DNA of 64,000 nt from CAZKGE01 sp964636405 (GTDB lineage Bacteria; Bacillota; Clostridia; Christensenellales; CAG-138): contig CAZWSI010000008.1 in the NCBI GenBank assembly GCA_964636405.1, positions 1 to 64,000 of the forward strand. Direction: 5' to 3'. The notes under the pieces were generated by a model. The model saw only the letters and a list, made by a program, of their open reading frames with translations. It ran no database searches and was not told the DNA's origin. Shown in pieces: positions 8,950-18,073 of this stretch. A program made the position numbers and the translations under genes. The number at the start of each line of letters is the position of its first letter. The first letter of the stretch is position 1.

Positions 8950-9578
8950 TTTCTTTGATTTTCCAGCATCTCTTTGGTCTTCATGAGGCGGATCGTATTG
9001 CCGCGGTCATTCTCGTCCAGCTTCATCTGAATCTGGCGGATGGCCTCGGAAAACTGCGGGATCATGACGTATTCCAGCGCGTTTACACGGCGGCGCGTCT
9101 TTTCGATTTCGTCCGCAAGTCGGCTGGTCGCCTTCTCCACCTCGGCAAGCTCGATGAGCAGCGGCAACACCTCGGAAAGCTGCTGCACGGCGCCGTCCAG
9201 CTCCGCGCCCGTGGTGGCGTAGCCGTACGGATAGGTGAAGCCCTCCTGCGTTTCCATGGTTAGCTTTGGCACGGCGAGCGAAAGCACGTTTTGCGTGCCC
9301 GCCCGCACCTGCGCCGCGCGCGCCGGATACATGAGCGCCTCCTCGATTTCGTCCGCGCGCATGGACGCGCGCGCCAGCACGAAGCCGCGCATGGCCAGCG
9401 AAAGCTTTTGCTCCACCTCCTCGCGCAAGGCGCGGTTCCGCCGCGCGTACACGATGAAGCGCCGCACCAGCTCGTCGCGCTTGTCCTTCATCATTTTGTG
9501 TCCGCGCACGGCAACCTGCTTCCGCTTTTTGAGGTTGCTCAGCTCCATGCGCGTCGGTTTTACCTGCAACGCGGCCAC
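8946..9578 (-). CDS. ntpD: V-type ATP synthase subunit D
   Basis: A 210-residue coiled-coil central-stalk subunit that links the A3B3 head to the rotor. Typical N-terminus ALQVKPTRMELSNLKKRK, with a long helical hairpin and C-terminal helix. The start is GTG 9578 with AAGGAGG 9 bp upstream, located inside the end of subunit B. It is the ninth and last V-ATPase gene of the operon. Confidence 0.95.
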   Translation of the reverse strand: MAALQVKPTRMELSNLKKRKQVAVRGHKMMKDKRDELVRRFIVYARRNRALREEVEQKLSLAMRGFVLARASMRADEIEEALMYPARAAQVRAGTQNVLSLAVPKLTMETQEGFTYPYGYATTGAELDGAVQQLSEVLPLLIELAEVEKATSRLADEIEKTRRRVNALEYVMIPQFSEAIRQIQMKLDENDRGNTIRLMKTKEMLENQRK

Positions 9579-9581
9579 GGA

Positions 9582-10961
9582 TCAAGCCTCCTTGTCGGGA
9601 TAGTACTTTTCGATAAACACATCCTTGATGCGCTTAAGCTCCGACTTGGGCAGGATGCTCAGCAGCCTCCAGCCGATGTCGAGCGTCTCCTCGATGCTGC
9701 GGTTTGTGTAATAGCCCTGCGAAACATACTCGGCCTCGAACGCATCGGCAAACCTGGCGTAGAGCTTATCCATATCGGAGAGCGCCGCTTCACCTAGAAT
9801 GACCGCCAGCTCCTTTGCGTCCTTGCCGCGCGAATAGGCGGCGAAGAGCTGGTTCATGGAATCCGCGTGATCCTCGCGCGTTTTGCCCTTGCCGATGCCC
9901 TTGTCCTTCAGGCGGGAAAGCGAGGGCAGCACGTTGATGGGCGGGGTGAGCCCCTTGCGGTACAGCTCGCGGGAAAGAATAATCTGCCCCTCGGTGATGT
10001 AGCCGGTCAGATCGGGGATGGGATGCGTCACGTCGTCCTCGGGCATGGACAGAATGGGGATCATCGTGATGGAGCCGTTGTTGTTGCGAATGCGGCCCGC
10101 GCGCTCGTACATGGTGGCAAGGTCGGTGTACAGGTAGCCCGGATAGCCCCGGCGGCCCGGCACCTCCTTGCGCGCGGCGGAAACCTCGCGCAAAGCCTCG
10201 GCATAGTTGGTGATGTCCGTAATGATGACGAGCACATGCATGCCCAGCTCGTAGGCAAGATATTCCGCGGCGGTGATGGCCATACGCGGGGTCGCAATGC
10301 GCTCGATGGCGGGGTCGTTTGCAAGGTTGATGAACGTGACCGTGCGATCGATGGCGCCCGTGCGCGAAAAATCGGATACAAAGAAATCTGATTCCTCAAA
10401 GGTGATGCCCACGGCCGCGAAGACCACGGCAAATTTTTCGTCTGAGCCGAGCACCTTGGCCTGACGCGCAATCTGCGCGGCAAGGTTTGCGTGCGGCAGG
10501 CCCGAGCCGGAGAACGCCGGGAGCTTTTGACCGCGCACAAGGGTGTTGAGCCCGTCGATGGCCGAAATGCCCGTTTGAATAAACTCCGAAGGATAATCCC
10601 GCGCGGTGGGGTTCATGGGCGTGCCGTTGATATCGAGGTGCTTGCTGGCAATGAGCGCGGGGCCGTCGTCAATGGGATTGCCCATGCCGTCGAACACGCG
10701 GCCCAGCATATCGGGCGCGACGGCCAGCTCGATGGAATGGCCGAGGAAGCGCGCCTTGGAATCGCTGATGCGCAGGCCCTGCGAGCCTTCAAAGAGCTGC
10801 AGCAGCGCCTTGTCGCCGTCAATCTCCAGCACACGGCCGCGCCGCATGCCGCCGTCGGCCTGCTCGATTTCAACCAGCTCGTCATACTTGACGCCCGATA
10901 CGCCGTTTACCAGCATCAGGGGGCCGACAACCTCGCTGATGGTTCGATACTCTTTACGCAT
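9582..10961 (-). CDS. ntpB: V-type ATP synthase subunit B
   Basis: A 459-residue non-catalytic nucleotide-binding head subunit. The N-terminal beta-barrel begins MRKEYRTISEVVGPLM. The central domain contains KLPAFSGSGLPHANLAAQIARQ in place of a canonical P-loop, as expected for B, and the segment MPEDDVTHPIPDLTGYITEGQ. It overlaps the end of ntpA by 8 bp. Confidence 0.97.
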   Translation of the reverse strand: MRKEYRTISEVVGPLMLVNGVSGVKYDELVEIEQADGGMRRGRVLEIDGDKALLQLFEGSQGLRISDSKARFLGHSIELAVAPDMLGRVFDGMGNPIDDGPALIASKHLDINGTPMNPTARDYPSEFIQTGISAIDGLNTLVRGQKLPAFSGSGLPHANLAAQIARQAKVLGSDEKFAVVFAAVGITFEESDFFVSDFSRTGAIDRTVTFINLANDPAIERIATPRMAITAAEYLAYELGMHVLVIITDITNYAEALREVSAARKEVPGRRGYPGYLYTDLATMYERAGRIRNNNGSITMIPILSMPEDDVTHPIPDLTGYITEGQIILSRELYRKGLTPPINVLPSLSRLKDKGIGKGKTREDHADSMNQLFAAYSRGKDAKELAVILGEAALSDMDKLYARFADAFEAEYVSQGYYTNRSIEETLDIGWRLLSILPKSELKRIKDVFIEKYYPDKEA

Positions 10962-12723
10962 GGCCCTCGCCCTCCTCGGTCAAAGTGCGGATCTGTGCGG
11001 TCATATCCGCGCAGATGGCTTGATATTCGGCCTCCACGTCCGTTTCCGGCACATACTTAAAGCGGCCGATGCGCTCGCGCACGGGAAGCGTGACGAGCTT
11101 GCCAAAGGGCGCGTCCGCGTTGAGCGCTTCGAGGCACTTATCGTAGCTGAGCAGGATCGTTTTCAGCATAAGATACTGCTTTTGCGGCGAGGAATAGGTG
11201 TCGACCTCGTGGAAAGCGTTCTGGTGCAGATAGTCCTCGCGGATGGAGCGCGTCGCCTCGAGCGTGAGCCGATCCTTATACGAAAGCGCGTCGATGCCGA
11301 CGAGGCGCACAATTTCATCGAGCTCGCTCTCCTCCTGCAAAAGCGCCATGGTCTTTTGCACAAGGCCCGACCACTCCGGCGACACGTTCTGATTGAACCA
11401 ATCGTCCAGACGGTCGAGATAGAGCGAATAGCTCTGCAGCCAGTCGATGGCCGGGAAGTGGCGCGCGTATGCGAGCTTGCTCGAAAGGCCCCAATAGACC
11501 TTGACGATGCGAAGCGTGGCCTGGGAAACCGGCTCGGAAATATCGCCGCCCGGCGGGGAAACCGCGCCAATGGCGGAAATGGCGCCTGTGCGCTCGTCCG
11601 AACCGAGGGTCTTGACGTACCCCGCGCGCTCGTAGAACTCCGCAAGACGGCTGGAAAGATAGGCGGGATACCCCTCCTCGCCCGGCATTTCCTCGAGGCG
11701 GCCGCTCATTTCGCGCAGCGCCTCTGCCCAACGGGAGGTCGAATCGGCCATGATGGCGACCTTATAGCCCATATCGCGGAAATACTCCGCAATGGTGATG
11801 CCCGTATAGATGGACGCCTCGCGCGCGGCCACCGGCATATCCGAGGTGTTGGCAATGAGCACCGTGCGCTTCATGAGCGACAAACCCGTGCGCGGATCCT
11901 TTAGCTCGGGGAACTCCATGAGCACGTCGGTCATCTCATTGCCGCGCTCGCCGCAGCCGACGTATACGATGATATCCGCGTCGGCCCACTTGGCGAGCTG
12001 ATGCTGCACCACCGTTTTGCCGCTGCCGAAGGGGCCTGGCACAGCCGCCACGCCGCCCTTTGCCACGGGGAAAAGGGTATCGATGACGCGCTGGCCGGTA
12101 ATCATGGGCTCCTTGGGCGCAACTTTTTCCTTATAGGGACGGCCGCGGCGGACGGGCCATTTTTGCAGCATGGGCAGCTCGATTTCCTTGCCATTGCAAG
12201 CAAGCCGCGCGATGGGCTGCACGATGTTGGCCTCGCCCTTATAAATCCACGTGAGCGTGCCCGATACGTTCGGCGGAACCATGACCCTGTGGAGCACGGC
12301 CTCGCTCTCCTGCACGGTTCCGAGCACGTCGCCCGCAGAAAGCGCCGCACCGATCTGTGCTACAGGCACAAAATCCCACAGCTTTTCGTGATCAAGCGAA
12401 TCCACGGAGATGCCGCGCGTGATGCGGTCGCCCGCTTTTTCGTAGATGACGTTCAGCGGGCGCTGGATGCCGTCGTAAATGGACTCGATAAGGCCCGGCG
12501 CAAGCTCGACCGAGAGCGGCGCGCCCGTGGATACCACCGGCTCGCCCGGCCCGATGCCGCCCGTTTCCTCATAAACCTGGATGGATGCGCGGTCGCCGCG
12601 CAGCTCGATAACCTCTCCGATCAAATGCCGCTCTGAAACGCGCACCACGTCGTACATCTGCACGTCCGCCATGCCGTTTGCAACGATAAGAGGCCCCGAT
12701 ACCTTGATGATCGTCCCTTGCAT
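10954..12723 (-). CDS. ntpA: V-type ATP synthase subunit A (catalytic)
   Basis: A 589-residue catalytic subunit that couples ATP hydrolysis or synthesis to ion movement. The P-loop GPFGSGKT is at residues 230-237. The A-type non-homologous region (about residues 110-190) and SMMADSTSRWAEAL-type catalytic sequence (here IMADSTSRWAEALREMSGR) are present. It is preceded by subunit F/G and overlaps ntpB by 8 bp. Confidence 0.98.
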   Translation of the reverse strand: MQGTIIKVSGPLIVANGMADVQMYDVVRVSERHLIGEVIELRGDRASIQVYEETGGIGPGEPVVSTGAPLSVELAPGLIESIYDGIQRPLNVIYEKAGDRITRGISVDSLDHEKLWDFVPVAQIGAALSAGDVLGTVQESEAVLHRVMVPPNVSGTLTWIYKGEANIVQPIARLACNGKEIELPMLQKWPVRRGRPYKEKVAPKEPMITGQRVIDTLFPVAKGGVAAVPGPFGSGKTVVQHQLAKWADADIIVYVGCGERGNEMTDVLMEFPELKDPRTGLSLMKRTVLIANTSDMPVAAREASIYTGITIAEYFRDMGYKVAIMADSTSRWAEALREMSGRLEEMPGEEGYPAYLSSRLAEFYERAGYVKTLGSDERTGAISAIGAVSPPGGDISEPVSQATLRIVKVYWGLSSKLAYARHFPAIDWLQSYSLYLDRLDDWFNQNVSPEWSGLVQKTMALLQEESELDEIVRLVGIDALSYKDRLTLEATRSIREDYLHQNAFHEVDTYSSPQKQYLMLKTILLSYDKCLEALNADAPFGKLVTLPVRERIGRFKYVPETDVEAEYQAICADMTAQIRTLTEEGEGHA

Positions 12724-12739
12724 GCTGCTTGCCCTTCCC

Positions 12740-13057
12740 TCAGTTATTGAATAGAATATCCACGCCGACCGCTTTTTCGACGTTCGCCTTGAGCGCCGCC
12801 ATGCCCAGATTCGCGTTCTGCTGGCCGTCCGGCAGCGGGATAATGGCGGGGTAATCCGCCGCCGCGAACTCGTTTACGGTTTCACGGCACGCGGGGTAAT
12901 ATTTCTCCTGCACAAAGACCGCGTGATAGCCCTCCCGCGCCAGCCGGCGCAGGCGTTTGTTGGCCTCCGCTCCGTCCTCGACGAAGAACACCTCGAGGCC
13001 GACCGCCTTGAAAAGCAGGGCAAAATCGCGGTCGCCCAATACGCCCAGTTTAGTCAT
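12740..13057 (-). CDS. ntpG: V-type ATP synthase subunit F (NtpG of E. hirae)
   Basis: A 105-residue Rossmann-like stalk subunit starting MTKLGVLGDRDFALLFKAVG, with the family's KYYPACRETV and PAIIPLPDG segments. It binds subunit D on the central stalk. It overlaps subunit C by 8 bp at its start and sits 16 bp ahead of ntpA. Confidence 0.9.
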   Translation of the reverse strand: MTKLGVLGDRDFALLFKAVGLEVFFVEDGAEANKRLRRLAREGYHAVFVQEKYYPACRETVNEFAAADYPAIIPLPDGQQNANLGMAALKANVEKAVGVDILFNN

Positions 13058-14039
13058 ACAGCTCCCTCAGCCTTCCCGCGATGACGGAATCCTCAAGCCC
13101 GTTGCGTTTCACGGTGAGGATCAGCCGGATCGCCTTGGCCTCCCGCTCCCGCGCCAGCAGATAGCCGAGCACGGGGAAGATGGTCATGGTGTCGTGCTTG
13201 TGCGCCTTTACGAGCGAAAGCAGATAATCGTCGCGCGCCTTTTCCAGCGCCCCGATCTCCCCCGTGCGCTGCATTTCGGACAGGCCCGCCGCGAGCGCGC
13301 TTTTCGCGCTGCTCTCCTGAAGGATGCGGCTCGTGCCTTCAAAGGAAAGCTCATAGCCGTCAAGCAGCGTCTTTTCAGGGATGCCGCCTGCGGGCAGGAG
13401 CATATCGCGCATGTCCTCGCGCGGCACGCCCATGGCTCGCATGCGGAAGAAGGTTATCACATTGTCAAAATCGCACAGCGCCGCAAAATACTGCCGCGCA
13501 AAGGGCGATTTGTCCGTTTCCGCCACGGCAAGGCAGTGCGCAAGATACGCCTGATCGAGCATCACACTCACCTGTTGCGGCTCCACGCGCGTTTTCAAGC
13601 GTTTCTCGAGCTTGTCAAGCCCCTGCGCAAGCAACGGCGGCAGCGCGCGATAATCCTGCGCCGTCACCATGGCCGTAAGCTGCTCCTTTGTAAAGAGGCC
13701 GCCCTCGCGCCATTCCGCCGGCGGCGCGCCAAGCAAGCGCCCTTTTATAAGAAGCTTGAGATTGAGCACGTCGTTTTCCAGCAGAAAAAGATCCGTCAGG
13801 GCCGGCTCAGGCGAGAGCGCCCGCACCTCGCGGGCGGTTCGCGCAAGCTCCGAGGCGATAAGCGCCTCCGCGCCGGAGGCCGACACATTGCTTGCGCCGC
13901 CATAACGCGCGTCAGCAAGCATACGCATGGCGTCGTCGAGGCTTCCCTCGGCCATGCGCCGGATCGACGCGGCGTCCAATATCCCCGTCTCCAGGGCGCT
14001 GATGCGCGCGCATGCATAGGGGTAACCAGGCTGTGGCAT
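13050..14039 (-). CDS. ntpC: V-type ATP synthase subunit C
   Basis: A 329-residue, mostly helical subunit that connects the rotor ring to the central stalk. The start is taken as ATG 14039 (MPQPGYPYACARI) with GGGAGG 6 bp upstream; a TTG at 14054 would extend it by 5 residues. The segment YPYACARISALETGIL is typical of AtpC/NtpC. It lies between subunits E and F in the conserved order. Confidence 0.93.
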   Translation of the reverse strand: MPQPGYPYACARISALETGILDAASIRRMAEGSLDDAMRMLADARYGGASNVSASGAEALIASELARTAREVRALSPEPALTDLFLLENDVLNLKLLIKGRLLGAPPAEWREGGLFTKEQLTAMVTAQDYRALPPLLAQGLDKLEKRLKTRVEPQQVSVMLDQAYLAHCLAVAETDKSPFARQYFAALCDFDNVITFFRMRAMGVPREDMRDMLLPAGGIPEKTLLDGYELSFEGTSRILQESSAKSALAAGLSEMQRTGEIGALEKARDDYLLSLVKAHKHDTMTIFPVLGYLLAREREAKAIRLILTVKRNGLEDSVIAGRLRELYD

Positions 14040-14054
14040 TCGCCTTCCTCCCAA

Positions 14055-14642
14055 TCAGTCAAACAAAAGGCCCGCGACCTTTGTTTCCTCACTCCGCCAA
14101 AGCTCCGCGAGGAGCGCGTCGAGCGAGCAGTCCTTTTCGTAGCCCTCGCCCCGCAGCACAAAGCCGCCCGCAATGGGCGCGTCCTCCGTGGAAAGCACGG
14201 GCGCGGCCTGGCCCATATCGGACAAAAGCGCCGTGAGCGCCTCGCGATCCGCCGCCGCCGGAATGATCGTTTCGCCGCCCTCCCGCTCGCGCGCAAGCAG
14301 CGCGCGCAAAAGCGCCTTGCGCTGCTGGCCCGAAAGCCTTTGTACCGCTTCGCCGGCCTGCGCAAAACAGGCTTCGAGCATGGCGCGCTTTTTTGCAAGC
14401 GCCGTCTTGCGGCCGGATAGCTGCGCGCGGGTGCGCGCGCCCTCTAGCACGCCGTTTACGGCGGAGGCACGCTTTTCGGCCTGCTCCGCCGCGTGCGCGG
14501 CGAAGGTTTTTTCGCACTCCGCCCGCACGGCGGCGACGGCCGCTGCGGATTCCTCGCCGAGCGTGCGCGCGTCTGCCCGCGCATCCTCTACGATGCGCTC
14601 GGCAAGCTTATTCGCGCCGCTGATTTGCATGGCTTGTTCCAT
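14055..14642 (-). CDS. ntpE: V-type ATP synthase subunit E
   Basis: A 195-residue peripheral-stalk subunit with a long alanine- and charge-rich helix followed by a C-terminal alpha/beta domain (PAAADREALTALL, IAGGFVLRGEGYEKDCS). The IAGGFVLR motif is typical of subunit E. GGAGG lies 6 bp before ATG 14642. It probably dimerises with the small G/H-type subunit encoded at 17114. Confidence 0.9.
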   Translation of the reverse strand: MEQAMQISGANKLAERIVEDARADARTLGEESAAAVAAVRAECEKTFAAHAAEQAEKRASAVNGVLEGARTRAQLSGRKTALAKKRAMLEACFAQAGEAVQRLSGQQRKALLRALLAREREGGETIIPAAADREALTALLSDMGQAAPVLSTEDAPIAGGFVLRGEGYEKDCSLDALLAELWRSEETKVAGLLFD

Positions 14643-14656
14643 ACGCGTCCTCCGGC

Positions 14657-15136
14657 TCAGGCGACGGCTACGCCGTTGACGAGCAGGAAGGAGATAAGCA
14701 GCGCGAGCACCGCGTAGGTTTCGACCATAACGGTCATGAGCATGGCCTTGCCCTGCTCCTCGGGCTTCTTGGCCACGAGGTTAATGCCGGCCACCGCCAC
14801 CTTGCCCTGCGCGATGGCGGAAAACAGACCGCCAAACGCGATCGGGATGGCGGCAAGGAAAAGCCACAGCCCGGTCGTAGCCGAAATGGCGGAGCCGCCG
14901 CCAAGCAGCCCTGCCTTCGTCGCGATAACGAACGCGATCAGCAGCCCGTAAATGCCCTGCGTGCCCGGCAAAAGCTGCAGCAGCAGGCAGGAGCCGAAGC
15001 GGTCAGGATCCTCGGACACCACGCCCGCGCTCGCCTGCCCGGCGATGCCTACGCCAATCGCGCTGCCGATACCGGCCAGAACCGCCGCCATCGCGGCGCC
15101 CGCCGCGGCAAAAATCGTTCCCCACTGAAGTTCCAT
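14657..15136 (-). CDS. ntpK: V-type ATP synthase subunit K (rotor ring, Na+ type)
   Basis: A 159-residue membrane protein with four helices made of two tandem hairpins, the rotor-ring subunit. The five Na+ ligands known from E. hirae NtpK are all present at corresponding places: Leu56, Thr59 and Gln60 in LQLLPGTQG, Gln110 in SAIAQGK and Glu139 in MVETYA. Only one ion-binding carboxylate is present per four helices. The start is ATG 15136, with AGGAGG directly upstream; an upstream extension of the frame has no support. Confidence 0.95.
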   Translation of the reverse strand: MELQWGTIFAAAGAAMAAVLAGIGSAIGVGIAGQASAGVVSEDPDRFGSCLLLQLLPGTQGIYGLLIAFVIATKAGLLGGGSAISATTGLWLFLAAIPIAFGGLFSAIAQGKVAVAGINLVAKKPEEQGKAMLMTVMVETYAVLALLISFLLVNGVAVA

Positions 15137-15182
15137 TTTTTTGCTTCCTCCTTCGATGATCGGAAATTCCGATACGCTTGCT

Positions 15183-17117
15183 TTATTGGTTCGCGCCCGA
15201 CAAGCGGACGTGCTTGGTTTTATAGGACAAGGGCAGAAACGCGCGGCCGCCCGATTCATAAAACTTGCCGTAAAACTCCACATACTGGAGCCTCGCGCAG
15301 TGCACGAACGCGCCCAGGGTGTTAATGGCAAGGTTGAAAAGGTGCAGCGCCACCAACAGCGCGCAGGCCACGATAAAGCCGAGAATGTTCAGGATGATGT
15401 TGCTTGCGCCCATCAGCATGCCGCACAAATCGTTGAACACCGACGCGATTACGCCCGTGGCGATGCCCAGCGCAAAGAGGCGCGCGTAGGAAAGGATATC
15501 GGAAAGATAGCTGGTGATCTGATACAGCTCGCCAAGGCCCGACAGCGTACGCTTGACGGGGTTCCTGCTGGCGCGTCCCTTCATAAAGAGGATCATGGCC
15601 GCGCCCGCAATCGCCATGCCCATGCCGATTTTGGACAGGATAGCGGGAACCGACGTTAACACGACGGGAACGGCGAACACGATGAGGCCGACCACGATCA
15701 AGAGCCAGGAAAGATTATCGAATATGGCGGTCTGCCAATCGCCCTCCGCAAAGGCCATTTTCATTTTCAGCGCGACGCCGAAAAGAATATGGAAGGTGCC
15801 CAGCCCAAAGCAGAGGATGAGCATGCCGATGGGATCGTCCATAGGATCGACGAGAATGGGGAAAAGATTCTGCGTGCCGAGGAGCGTGTCGAAATCCATG
15901 CCGAAGAACGTGCCGACCAGCACGCCCCAGATCATGGTGGACAAGCCGCCCCAAAAAAGCACGCGTGCAAGCCCGCCCATCATGCCCGTCGGCTTTTTGA
16001 GCTTAATAAACGCGAGACAGCCGATGGAAAGCAACAGCCCGTAGCCCGTATCGGAAAGCATGAGTCCAAAGAGCAGCACATAAAAGGGCGCCATATAGGG
16101 CGTTGCGTCCATGCCCTTGGGGTTCGGGCGGGAATAAAGATTGGTCACCTGCTCAAAGGGCGTAACAAAACCGCCGTTTTTCACGACCGAAGGCGGCGTT
16201 TCATCCTCCGCCGGCTCGCGAATGTCCAGATAATACGCGTCGGTAACGCTGCGCACGGCCTTTTCCACAAGCGCCGCCTCGTCGGAACGCGTCCAGCCCT
16301 CGAGCTGGAAGGTCGCATCGGACAAGATCAGCTCCGTGGCGGCCGCCGCGCGGTCGCGCTCAATCACCGCCGCGTCGAGCGCGCCGGTGATGGTGGAGGC
16401 GCAGCCTGCGCGCTCCGCCAGCTTTTCCTGCAAAGCCTTTTGCTCCTCGCCAAGCCGCGCATTCTCCGCCTCGAGCCTTCTTATGGCCTCCGCGGGCGTG
16501 CCCGAAAGCTTGGGAAAAACAAAATCCGTCCAGTCAAGGGACTTCAGATACCCCGCCACGGACTTGTATTCGGCCGCCGGACACGCGACGACAGCCGCGC
16601 GAAGCGTGCCCTCGCCAAAGATTTGATATTCGGAATCCACCTCGATCTCGCCCAGCCTGTCGACATCGGAAGCGGCGATCAGACCCAGAAAATAGCGAAC
16701 CGTTTTCGCGCTCTGGAAGGCCTGCATATCCGCCGGGAAAGCCGCCCACGGGCCAAGCTGGTCGATCACGCCCTGATTTTTCTCGAGCTGGCCGCGCATG
16801 CGCGAAAGCTCGCGCTGGATGCCGGTCAGCGTGTCGCTCTCCTCCAGGGCGGCAGGCAGCTCGGCCGTAATCTGCTCCACCGTAGCCTCGGGCGCGGCGG
16901 TAAGAAGCCCGGCCTTGGGGGCGTACGGACGGATGACGCTCCACGCGTCGGATAGCTTTTGAACGCGTTGCTGCGCCCGCTCCAGCGCTTCGGAGGGCGC
17001 GGCGCCCGCTTCGGGCGGCAGAATCTCCACCGCTTCAATTGCCTGCAACGCGCTCAGAATCGCCGCTTCGTCGGCCTTGTGGGCCACGAGCGTGAGCCGT
17101 TTCATTTGAACAATCAT
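15183..17117 (-). CDS. ntpI: V-type ATP synthase subunit I (a-subunit)
   Basis: A 644-residue stator subunit. The N-terminal soluble half (about 1-330) has coiled-coil pieces that contact the peripheral stalks. The C-terminal half has about eight membrane helices. The essential channel arginine is in SYLSDILSYARLFALG. The gene starts in an ATGA overlap with the preceding small subunit gene, with GGAG upstream. Confidence 0.95.
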   Translation of the reverse strand: MIVQMKRLTLVAHKADEAAILSALQAIEAVEILPPEAGAAPSEALERAQQRVQKLSDAWSVIRPYAPKAGLLTAAPEATVEQITAELPAALEESDTLTGIQRELSRMRGQLEKNQGVIDQLGPWAAFPADMQAFQSAKTVRYFLGLIAASDVDRLGEIEVDSEYQIFGEGTLRAAVVACPAAEYKSVAGYLKSLDWTDFVFPKLSGTPAEAIRRLEAENARLGEEQKALQEKLAERAGCASTITGALDAAVIERDRAAAATELILSDATFQLEGWTRSDEAALVEKAVRSVTDAYYLDIREPAEDETPPSVVKNGGFVTPFEQVTNLYSRPNPKGMDATPYMAPFYVLLFGLMLSDTGYGLLLSIGCLAFIKLKKPTGMMGGLARVLFWGGLSTMIWGVLVGTFFGMDFDTLLGTQNLFPILVDPMDDPIGMLILCFGLGTFHILFGVALKMKMAFAEGDWQTAIFDNLSWLLIVVGLIVFAVPVVLTSVPAILSKIGMGMAIAGAAMILFMKGRASRNPVKRTLSGLGELYQITSYLSDILSYARLFALGIATGVIASVFNDLCGMLMGASNIILNILGFIVACALLVALHLFNLAINTLGAFVHCARLQYVEFYGKFYESGGRAFLPLSYKTKHVRLSGANQ

Positions 17118-17428
17118 GCCGTCTCCAGAACCCTCTTTGTCAGATATTCAACAGCCTCGGGCAAGCGCGCGTTTGCCGCGGCGCATTGCTCGTCGGCGGC
17201 TTTCTCCATTTCGGCGCGAAGCGCTTCGCCAAGGCGCGCGCCCTCGCGCTCCGCTTCCGCAAGCGCGGCGAGCGTTTTTTCACGTTCGTCCCGCTCCTGC
17301 GCGGCAAGGCGCGCAACGGCCTCCTCGCGCGCGGACGCAAGCGCGTCGCGGGCGCTTTGGGCGGCTGAAGCGCGGAGCTCCTCCGCACGCGCCTCCGCCT
17401 GAGCTATTTCGTCAATAATGGAACGCAT
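17114..17428 (-). CDS. ntpF: V-type ATP synthase subunit G/H (NtpF of E. hirae)
   Basis: A 104-residue, nearly all-helical Ala/Glu/Arg-rich protein that forms the peripheral-stalk heterodimer with subunit E. ATG 17428 (MRSIIDEIAQAEARAEE) has GGAGGTG at the right distance; an in-frame GTG at 17437 is an alternative. It is the first V-ATPase gene. The order F-I-K-E-C-G-A-B-D equals that of the Enterococcus hirae ntp operon, without ntpH/J. Confidence 0.85.
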   Translation of the reverse strand: MRSIIDEIAQAEARAEELRASAAQSARDALASAREEAVARLAAQERDEREKTLAALAEAEREGARLGEALRAEMEKAADEQCAAANARLPEAVEYLTKRVLETA

Positions 17429-17443
17429 GGCGCTCACCTCCGT

Positions 17444-18073
17444 TTATTTTGTGCCGAAAAGACGGTCGCCCGCGTCGCCGAGGCCCGGAACGATGTAACC
17501 GTGCTCGTTGAGGCGCTCGTCCACGGCGGCAATGTAAAGATCCACGTCCGGGTGCGCCTCTTGCAGGGCGGCGACGCCCTCGGGCGCGGCAATGAGCACA
17601 AGCATGCGCACGCGCATGCAGCCCGCCTCCTTTACGATGCGGATGGCCTCGATTGCGGAGTTGCCCGTGGCCAGCATGGGGTCTACGATAATGGTTTCGC
17701 GCTCGGCAATATCGAGCGGAAGCTTGCTGTAATAGCCGGTGGGCAGGAGCGTGTCCGGATTGCGGTACAGGCCGATATGGCCTATCTTGGCGCTGGGCAG
17801 CAGATCCATCATACCGTCCGCCATGCCAAGGCCCGCGCGCAGAATGGGAATGACCGCGAGCTTTTCGTTGGCGAGCACATGCGTCCTGGCTACGGCCACA
17901 GGCGTTTCCTCCTCGATCTCCTTCATCTCCAGATCGCGCGTGACCTCGTAGGCAAGCAGGAGCAAAAGCTCCCGGACCAGCTCACGGAACGCCTTCGTCC
18001 CGGTGTTCCTGTCCCGCAGGAGCGAAAGCTTATGCTGGACGAGCGGATGATTGATCGCGGTTACCTTCGACAT
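17444..18073 (-). CDS. upp: Uracil phosphoribosyltransferase
   Basis: A 209-residue enzyme making UMP from uracil and PRPP. The PRPP loop IIVDPMLATGNSA and the uracil-binding C-terminal YIVPGLGDAGDRLFGTK are both present. GGAGGAG precedes ATG 18073. It overlaps rpiB by 13 bp and stands directly before the ATPase operon, as upp stands before the F-type atp operon in Bacillus. Confidence 0.97.
   Translation of the reverse strand: MSKVTAINHPLVQHKLSLLRDRNTGTKAFRELVRELLLLLAYEVTRDLEMKEIEEETPVAVARTHVLANEKLAVIPILRAGLGMADGMMDLLPSAKIGHIGLYRNPDTLLPTGYYSKLPLDIAERETIIVDPMLATGNSAIEAIRIVKEAGCMRVRMLVLIAAPEGVAALQEAHPDVDLYIAAVDERLNEHGYIVPGLGDAGDRLFGTK

Noticed and set aside
10606..11904. Long (+) strand open frames opposite the V-ATPase genes
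   Set aside because: They mirror the codon structure of the genuine (-) strand genes, are Arg/His/Ala rich and lack start signals.
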